The notes under the pieces: model-generated | What the model was told of the DNA's origin: nothing | The model's database searches: none | What the model saw: only the letters and a program-made list of their open reading frames with translations | In this document: positions 6,761 to 11,348 of the stretch, piece after piece | Layout of the letters: the number at the start of each line of letters is the position of its first letter | How positions within the stretch are numbered: the first letter of the stretch is position 1 | Made by a program: the position numbers and the translations under genes | Assembly (NCBI GenBank): GCA_021767525.1 | Contig: JAASTF010000079.1 | Coordinates: forward strand, 1 to 11,348 | Direction of reading: 5' to 3' | DNA length: 11,348 nucleotides | Source: Paracoccaceae bacterium | GTDB taxonomy: Bacteria > Pseudomonadota > Alphaproteobacteria > Rhodobacterales > Rhodobacteraceae

Positions 6761-6781
6761 GCCATTTCGTGGATGAATGGC
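6761..6781. promoter_or_regulatory. candidate LysR box (GCCATT-N9-AATGGC)
   Basis: A perfect 6-bp inverted repeat with a 9-base centre contains the T-N11-A spacing (T6765, A6777) expected of LysR recognition sites. It lies in the 126-bp region between the divergent lysR and doxX genes, 42 bases from the lysR start and 64 bases from the doxX start. Binding by the adjacent regulator is inferred from position and symmetry. Confidence 0.5.
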
Positions 6782-6845
6782 AAGCGTTAGTTTCGGGGCA
6801 TCACACACCGCCTCGCATGGCGGGGCCCTGACCCGGAGAAAGACC

Positions 6846-7268
6846 ATGACCCATCACTCCCCCGCCGATTTCGCCGCGCTTGTTCTGCGCGTGTCCAGCG
6901 GTGCGCTGTTCCTGGCGCACGGGCTGCTCAAGGTAATGGTGTTCACCGTGCCCGGCACAGTCGGCTTTTTCGAAAGCCTGGGCCTGCCTGCCATTTTCGC
7001 CTATCTGACAATTGCGGCCGAGATCGGTGGCGGCTTGGCCTTGATCCTGGGCGTCGCCGTGCGGCTGGTGTCGCTGGCGCTGATCCCTGTTCTGCTGGGC
7101 GCGGCCTGGGTGCATGCCGGCAACGGCTGGCAATTCAGTGCGGCGGGGGGCGGCTGGGAATTCCCGGTGTTCTGGGCCGCGGTTCAGGCTGCGATCGCCC
7201 TTCTGGGTGCGGGCGCCTTCGCGCTGCGCATTCGGCCGCTCCAGCGTGCCCTTGGGCAATTCGCCTGA
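6846..7268 (+). CDS. DoxX family membrane protein (YqjF-like)
   Basis: This small integral inner-membrane protein has 140 residues and four predicted helices at about 8-28, 50-70, 73-92 and 108-126. It carries the DoxX-family opening ALVLRVSSGALFLAHGLLKV and the conserved 'AAEIGGGLALILG' second helix. The start at 6846 is set by CCGGAGA 7 bases upstream; an upstream ATG at 6777 would add a non-homologous tail lacking a ribosome-binding site. DoxX proteins are poorly defined biochemically. Members are tied to thiosulfate:quinone chemistry or to oxidative and aromatic stress. E. coli YqjF, a relative, sits beside the hydroquinone reductase gene yqjG and is induced by nitroaromatic breakdown products. 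Here doxX leads a row with ygiD and yqjG, opposite a LysR regulator, which points to the same kind of quinone-related role. Confidence 0.88.
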   Translation: MTHHSPADFAALVLRVSSGALFLAHGLLKVMVFTVPGTVGFFESLGLPAIFAYLTIAAEIGGGLALILGVAVRLVSLALIPVLLGAAWVHAGNGWQFSAAGGGWEFPVFWAAVQAAIALLGAGAFALRIRPLQRALGQFA

Positions 7269-7290
7269 TCGGGCATTGCCACGCCACACG

Positions 7291-7318
7291 GCGCGCCGGG
7301 CCTTTGTCCGGTGCGCCT
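7291..7318 (+). other. strong intercistronic hairpin between doxX and ygiD
   Basis: A 10-bp stem (7291-7300 with 7309-7318, one G-U pair in the RNA) closes an 8-base loop, 22 bases after the doxX stop and 28 bases before the ygiD start. No T-run follows, so it is more likely an RNA-stability or processing element, or a leaky attenuator, than a full terminator. Its function is inferred. Confidence 0.5.
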
Positions 7319-7346
7319 GCCATCCCACAAAGAAAGGGCCACCAGG

Positions 7347-8177
7347 ATGACCGTTACCCGAACATTCGAAGATCTGAAGGCCGGTTTGGCCCCAACCCCG
7401 CGAATGCCGCTTGTTTTTCTGGGCCACGGCAGCCCGATGAACGCGATCCAGGACACCGCTTACAGCCGCGCCTGGAGCGAGCTGGGCAAGACCTTGCCGC
7501 GCCCGAAAGCGATCCTGGTGGTTTCGGCCCATTGGATGACCCGGGGCACCACGCTGGTCGATGTGTCGGCCATGCCGCGCACGATCCACGATTTCCATGG
7601 CTTTCCCGAACCTCTGTTCCAACAAAACTATCCGGCCCCGGGCGCGCCCGACCTGGCGCGAGAGGTCGTCTCGCTTCTGGCCAGCCACCATGCCGAGGAA
7701 GACGACCAATGGGGGCTGGATCACGGCGCGTGGACCGTGCTGAAATTCCTCTACCCCAAGGCCGATGTGCCGGTTTTCCAGGTTTCGATCGATATGGGCC
7801 GGGGCCTCGATTACCAGTTGGAGATCGGCAAGACGCTGTCGGCGCTACGCGATCGGGGCGTTCTGGTCCTGGGGTCGGGCAACGTGGTGCACAACCTGCG
7901 CGCGGTCGAATGGGGGCCGGGCGCAAGGCCGCACGATTTCGCGCTGGAATTCGATGCACTGTTCGCCGATCGCCTGACGGATCGCGATTTCGCGGCCTTG
8001 GCCGACCGCCAGCGGCTGGGGTCGCTGTTGCAGCAGGCGCACCCGTCGGTCGATCACTACCTGCCGGCCCTGACGATGGCCGGTGCGGCGGATGACGGCG
8101 ACGATCTGACATTCATGACCGATGCGATCGACCTCGGGTCGATCTCGATGCGGTCCTTCGTGTTTCACGCAAGGTAA
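7347..8177 (+). CDS. ygiD: 4,5-DOPA dioxygenase extradiol (LigB family, YgiD-like)
   Basis: This 276-residue class III extradiol ring-cleaving dioxygenase opens catechol-type rings (4,5-cleavage of DOPA in E. coli YgiD and plant DODA) with a metal held by histidines. The visible metal and active-site residues are His27 (VFLGHGSPMNAI), His62 (VVSAHWM), His126 (LDHGAW), His182 (GSGNVVHNL) and His237 (PSVDHYLPAL). The HDFHGFP motif at 81-87 is also present. His27, His62 and His237 are close to the E. coli zinc-ligand numbers (22, 57, 234). The ATG at 7347 is chosen because family proteins start near here; GAAAGG lies about 10 bases upstream. A GTG at 7311 lies inside a hairpin and would add 12 unrelated residues. 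The gene sits 78 bases after doxX and 12 bases before the yqjG gene, so it is co-transcribed at least with the latter. The natural substrate could be a catechol other than DOPA. Confidence 0.93.
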   Translation: MTVTRTFEDLKAGLAPTPRMPLVFLGHGSPMNAIQDTAYSRAWSELGKTLPRPKAILVVSAHWMTRGTTLVDVSAMPRTIHDFHGFPEPLFQQNYPAPGAPDLAREVVSLLASHHAEEDDQWGLDHGAWTVLKFLYPKADVPVFQVSIDMGRGLDYQLEIGKTLSALRDRGVLVLGSGNVVHNLRAVEWGPGARPHDFALEFDALFADRLTDRDFAALADRQRLGSLLQQAHPSVDHYLPALTMAGAADDGDDLTFMTDAIDLGSISMRSFVFHAR

Positions 8178-8189
8178 GGAGACGACCCG

Positions 8190-9149
8190 ATGCTGGTGAA
8201 TGGCAAGTGGACAAGCGATTGGCAGCCTGTGCAAAAGGCCGATGAAAAGGGCCGGTTCGTGCGGCAGGTGTCCAGCTTTCGCAACTGGATCACGCCGGAT
8301 GGCAGCGCGGGCCCGACCGGCGAGGGCGGCTTTGCCGCCGAGGCCGGCCGGTATCGCCTATACGTGGCGCTGATCTGTCCCTGGGCGTCCCGCAGCCTGA
8401 TTGCGCGCAAGCTGAAAGGGCTTGAGGCGCTGATCCCCGTGACGGTGGTGAACCCCGTGCTGTCGGACCAGGGCTGGCAGTTCGGCGGCTATCCCGGCGC
8501 CGATGACGACCCGCTGTTCGGGGCGCGCCACCTGCACGAATTATACACCCGCGCCGATCCGCGCTTTACCGGCCGCGCCACTGTGCCCGTTCTGTGGGAC
8601 ATGAAACGAAACGTGCTGGTGAACAACGAAAGCGCCGACATCCTGCGCATGTTCGACACCGCCTTCGAAGGGCTTGTTCCTTCGGATTTGCGGCTTTACC
8701 CCGATGACCTGGGCCCGCAGATCGACGAGCTGAACGCCGTGATCTATGACCGGCTGAACAACGGCGTCTACAAGGCGGGTTTCGCCAGCTCGCAAACCGC
8801 TTATGACGAGGCGGTGGAGGGCGTGTTCGAAACGCTCGACATGCTGGAAGAGCGGTTGAGCGGTGATTTCCTGTTCGGCGACCGGCTGACCGAAACCGAT
8901 ATCCGCACCTTCGTCACGCTGATCCGGTTCGACGCGGCCTATCATGGCCTGTTCAAGACCAACCGCCGCCAAATCGCGGCCTATCCGCGCCTGCACCGAC
9001 ACATGCTGCGCATCCTGAACCTGCCCGGCGTGCGCGAGACGGTGAACATGGATCACATCACCGCAGGCTATTACGCGATCAAGGCATTGAACCCGACGAG
9101 TATCCGCCCCGTTGGGCCCGATCATATCGCGCAGGCGCTGGCGGTGTGA
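8190..9149 (+). CDS. yqjG: glutathionyl-hydroquinone reductase (Xi-class GST)
   Basis: This 319-residue cytoplasmic enzyme reduces glutathionyl-hydroquinones to free hydroquinones using glutathione. The catalytic Cys63 lies in LICPWASRS (61-69), the C-P-W-A signature of Xi-class GSTs at the same residue number as in E. coli YqjG. The N-terminal extension typical of this class (residues 1-52, with WQPVQKADEKGRFVRQVSSF) precedes the thioredoxin-like domain, which includes VPVLWD and the glutathione-binding 'VNNESADILRMF' motif. The all-helical C-terminal domain includes FLFGDRLTETDIRTFVTLIR and the ending HITAGYYAI. AAGGAGA sits 8 bases before the ATG. Only 12 bases separate it from the ring-cleaving dioxygenase gene. 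The pair suggests joint handling of catechols and hydroquinones: one cleaves the ring and the other recovers glutathione-trapped quinones. Confidence 0.95.
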   Translation: MLVNGKWTSDWQPVQKADEKGRFVRQVSSFRNWITPDGSAGPTGEGGFAAEAGRYRLYVALICPWASRSLIARKLKGLEALIPVTVVNPVLSDQGWQFGGYPGADDDPLFGARHLHELYTRADPRFTGRATVPVLWDMKRNVLVNNESADILRMFDTAFEGLVPSDLRLYPDDLGPQIDELNAVIYDRLNNGVYKAGFASSQTAYDEAVEGVFETLDMLEERLSGDFLFGDRLTETDIRTFVTLIRFDAAYHGLFKTNRRQIAAYPRLHRHMLRILNLPGVRETVNMDHITAGYYAIKALNPTSIRPVGPDHIAQALAV

Positions 9150-9159
9150 GGCGCAAAGC

Positions 9160-9188
9160 GGCAGGGCGCGTGACTGCACGGCCCTGCC
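9160..9188. terminator. hairpin between convergent yqjG and esterase genes
   Basis: A perfect 8-bp GC-rich stem (9160-9167 with 9181-9188) continues, past a one-base bulge, into a 4-bp CGTG/CACG stem with a 4-base loop. It fills the 48-bp gap between two convergent stop codons. There is no U-run on the plus side and only a short TTT on the minus side. It is a good bidirectional terminator candidate by position and strength. Confidence 0.55.
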
Positions 9189-9197
9189 AGCGACGGC

Positions 9198-11348
9198 CTA
9201 TCCCAGCTCGGTCAGGCCGGCGACGAAATCGAAATACTGCTGCGGCAGGAATTCGAACTGTTCCAGATCGCCGATCGCGTGCGGAATACCCGGATCCACG
9301 GCGGTGTAGCTTTGCCCGGTATCGTAAAGCGTGGTGCCGCCATAGCCCGCACCGCGCCCGTCCGCCATCCAGCCGTCGGATTCGTTGCGCCCGATCCACA
9401 GCCGCACATCACCGGTCAGATCCTCGTTATAGACGAACTCGATCGTGTCGGCATCGACGATCCGGGTGCTGACGATTTCCCCCGACAGCCGGCCATCGTT
9501 CGTGCGATAGATCCCGATGCCGAAATTGTCGGGCACGCCGATGAAATCGTCATCGGCATAGACGCCCTGATCCTCGGCCAGGCTGCCCTGAACGTTCGAG
9601 AAATGCACCTGGTAGGTGCGGTCGCCCAGGTATTCGACCGCTTCGACCGCCATCGGCAGCACCGGATCGCCATTCATGTTTTCCCAGATGCGCGAGCCGA
9701 TCTGCGACCCCAGCATGTAATAGCCTTCGCCCGACAGATGCGCGTTCCACGGATCGCCCCAGGCAGGGTATTGCGAGTTGAACACCACCTCGGTCGAGCC
9801 GAGGTGGATATCCGGGTCGTCCTGGATCGCATCGAACTGCTCTTGCGTGACCTGCCGGCCGCCAAAGCCGCGCACGATGGTCGAATACATGTTCACCGTG
9901 AACTCGGCGCCGAAATTTTCCTGAACCCAGGCTTCGACCTCGTCCTGATGGGCCGAAAGCGTGTCCGAGTAATCGCCTTCGGACCCAGATTGCCCCTGGA
10001 TCCAGGCCAGCTCGATTTCGGTGTCGAGGGTATAGCCCTCGGCCTCGGCCTGATCGCGCAGCAAAAGCAGCTGGTCATACAGCGCATCCAGCGTGTTTTC
10101 GCGGATATAGTCCAGCGATTGCCCCGACTGGCCGTAATGCAGGCTGACGAAGGTGGTGTCGGGGTCGGCGGCCGCAAGATAGTTCATCGCGCCGGTGGCG
10201 GGCGATTGCTGGGCCACCTCGACGCGCGGGGTAAAGCCATTGAACGCGTCGGTGTCCACCGGGTCCGAGGCCCAGCCGCGCGCGCTGTTCGCCGCATTGT
10301 CGAAATCCAGCATCAGCGAGTTGTCGAATTGCGAGGTGGTGGTGACCCAGTCGCGCCCGGTGGCCCCGAATGCCAGAGACTGGCCGCCGAAAACCACGAT
10401 CCGCATCGCGCCCGCATCGCCGGGATCGGACGGATCGCCGGGATCGTTTGGATCGGACGGATCACCCGGATCGGACGGATCGCCGGGATCGGACGGGTCA
10501 CCCGGATCGGACGGGTCGTAATCCGAACGGAAAACGAAGATGTCGTTCAGATCGGCCTCGGTCACGCCGTCAAGGCGGATCAGAGTCTGGTCCTCCAGCC
10601 GGATATCGAACCGTTCGCCATCCTGCGAAAAGCTGGCATTGGCCAAAATGTCGGGGGTTTCCAGCGCGATCGCGTCTTCGCCCAGGGTGAAATCTGCGAT
10701 GCGCACCACATCGTCGCCCAGATTCACCTCGAAGGTGTCGCGCCCGGCGCCGCCGGTGACCCAGAAATCCTGGCCCGCACCGGGAATGATATAGTCGTCG
10801 GCCGCTGTGCCGTTGATATTGTCGCGCGCATCGGTGCCAAGGATGACATTCATGCTGCCCTGGTCCAGCGGATCATGAGGGCCGTCGCCGCCGCCCTCGG
10901 TGCCGGTGCCGGGATCTTCGGGCGGGGCATCGCCCGAGCGAAAGACAATCGCCTCGCCAAGATCGGCCTCGGTCACGCCATCCAGGCGGATTAGCGTCTG
11001 ATCCTCCAACCGGATATCCAGCCGGTCGCCATCTTGCGAAAAGCTGGCATTGGCCAGGATGTCGGGGTTGGCCAGCGCGATCACATCCTCGCCCAGGGTG
11101 AAATCGGCGATGCGCACGATGTCGTCGCCCAGGTTCACCTCGAACGTGTCGCGCCCGGCACCGCCGGCAACCCAGAAATCGCGCCCGCCGCCGGCGATTA
11201 TGTAATCGTCGCCCGCGGTGCCGTTGATATTGTCCCGCTCGTCGGTGCCCTGGATCAGGTTCAGGCTGGATTGATCCAGCGGATCGAACGGGCCTTCACC
11301 GGACCCGTCCGTGCCCGATCCGTCGTCGGGCGGTTGGTCGAAGCGAAA
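9198..11348 (-). CDS. secreted RTX-like repeat protein with SASA/SGNH esterase domain, N-terminus missing
   Basis: The frame is open to the right edge, giving 716 visible residues. Residues 1-272 hold two tandem copies of a 137-residue module. Each contains calcium-binding RTX-like turns (NINGTAGDDYIIAGGGRDF then WVAGGAGRDTFEV) and a conserved 'RIADFTLGED ... SFSQDG ... LEDQTLIRLDGVTEADL' stretch. The left-most residues (FRFDQPP) match the end of a further upstream copy. A Ser-Asp-Pro-Gly repeat linker spans 278-311. The catalytic domain follows. It has VVFGGQSLA with likely nucleophile Ser324, HYGQSGQS (404-411), WIQGQSG (449-455), and GDPWNAHLSGEGYYMLG with likely Asp532/His537. These are the SGNH blocks of sialate-O-acetylesterase-like (SASA) enzymes. 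A beta-rich domain (about 565-660) ends the protein. The expected activity is removal of acetyl groups from extracellular polysaccharide or glycans. The RTX-like modules suggest type I secretion. The substrate is unknown. Confidence 0.82.
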   Translation of the reverse strand, partial: FRFDQPPDDGSGTDGSGEGPFDPLDQSSLNLIQGTDERDNINGTAGDDYIIAGGGRDFWVAGGAGRDTFEVNLGDDIVRIADFTLGEDVIALANPDILANASFSQDGDRLDIRLEDQTLIRLDGVTEADLGEAIVFRSGDAPPEDPGTGTEGGGDGPHDPLDQGSMNVILGTDARDNINGTAADDYIIPGAGQDFWVTGGAGRDTFEVNLGDDVVRIADFTLGEDAIALETPDILANASFSQDGERFDIRLEDQTLIRLDGVTEADLNDIFVFRSDYDPSDPGDPSDPGDPSDPGDPSDPNDPGDPSDPGDAGAMRIVVFGGQSLAFGATGRDWVTTTSQFDNSLMLDFDNAANSARGWASDPVDTDAFNGFTPRVEVAQQSPATGAMNYLAAADPDTTFVSLHYGQSGQSLDYIRENTLDALYDQLLLLRDQAEAEGYTLDTEIELAWIQGQSGSEGDYSDTLSAHQDEVEAWVQENFGAEFTVNMYSTIVRGFGGRQVTQEQFDAIQDDPDIHLGSTEVVFNSQYPAWGDPWNAHLSGEGYYMLGSQIGSRIWENMNGDPVLPMAVEAVEYLGDRTYQVHFSNVQGSLAEDQGVYADDDFIGVPDNFGIGIYRTNDGRLSGEIVSTRIVDADTIEFVYNEDLTGDVRLWIGRNESDGWMADGRGAGYGGTTLYDTGQSYTAVDPGIPHAIGDLEQFEFLPQQYFDFVAGLTELG
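10419..10517 (-). repeat. 18-bp tandem repeat encoding an SDPGDP linker
   Basis: About five and a half copies of an 18-bp unit encode repeats of Asp-Pro-Ser-Asp-Pro-Gly between the calcium-binding modules and the esterase domain. One unit carries an Asn for Gly change and another is shortened. The product is an acidic, proline-rich, probably extended spacer. Copy number is likely to vary between strains by replication slippage (inference). Confidence 0.85.
10533..11348 (-). repeat. tandem 137-codon RTX-like modules (two copies, array continues off the edge)
   Basis: Core positions recur every 411 bp (for example CCGTTGATAT at 10810 and 11221, read on the plus strand). The two copies are about 82% identical in protein over 118 aligned residues (21 differences counted by eye). 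The linkers between them differ in length by two codons. The sequence at the extreme right edge matches the tail of another copy. Differences are concentrated around the Gly/Asp turn and the linker, while the 'IADFTLGED' and 'LEDQTLIRLDGVTEADL' blocks are nearly unchanged. Confidence 0.88.

Noticed and set aside
6777..6845. Upstream in-frame ATG for doxX adding 23 residues
   Set aside because: It lies inside the LysR-box dyad, has no ribosome-binding site, and the extension is not DoxX-like. The ATG at 6846 has GGAGA at proper spacing.
10419..10517. Regular short repeats that might be a CRISPR array
   Set aside because: The 18-bp units are contiguous without spacers and are in frame inside a protein-coding gene.
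9279..10994. 571-codon open frame on the plus strand
   Set aside because: It is antisense to the SASA/RTX-like protein, whose frame has clear repeats and catalytic motifs. The antisense translation is rich in Ile/Gly/Arg low-complexity sequence that mirrors the Asp-rich repeats.

Overview
The window comes from a high-GC alphaproteobacterium. Gene content and protein style (a TAXI-type TRAP transporter, EutBC without a microcompartment, Asp/Gly-rich calcium-binding repeats) suggest the Rhodobacteraceae/Roseobacteraceae. This placement rests on gene content and protein character, not on a marker gene. No tRNA, rRNA, CRISPR array, insertion sequence or phage gene was seen.

Left part (1-3461): the 5' end of a TRAP permease gene runs off the left edge on the minus strand. 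It is preceded by the gene for its TAXI-family periplasmic solute-binding protein, with a terminator-like hairpin between the two. A MurR/RpiR-family regulator is divergent from the transporter across a 110-bp control region that holds palindromes. Convergent with the regulator is a class II (degradative-type) HMG-CoA reductase. All of its catalytic residues align with the Pseudomonas mevalonii enzyme at a constant offset of six. Together these suggest an uptake and catabolism locus, possibly for mevalonate; the substrate is inferred, not shown.

Middle (3699-5809): eutB and eutC, the two subunits of adenosylcobalamin-dependent ethanolamine ammonia-lyase, are coupled by a 4-bp ATGA overlap. 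eutB most likely starts at a TTG codon. No EutA reactivase, microcompartment shell or aldehyde dehydrogenase gene is visible here.

Right-middle (5823-9149): a LysR regulator is divergent from a doxX - ygiD (LigB-type extradiol dioxygenase) - yqjG (glutathionyl-hydroquinone reductase) row. This resembles the Escherichia coli YhaJ/YqjF/YqjG aromatic- and quinone-response genes with a ring-cleaving dioxygenase inserted. The LysR/doxX intergenic region carries a dyad that fits the T-N11-A LysR-box rule.

Right end (9198-11348): a large secreted-type protein is encoded on the minus strand and enters from the right edge, so its N-terminus is missing. It has tandem 137-residue RTX-like calcium-binding modules, then a Ser/Asp/Pro/Gly repeat linker, then an SGNH/sialate-O-acetylesterase-like (SASA) catalytic domain and a C-terminal beta-rich domain. 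A strong hairpin separates it from the convergent yqjG.
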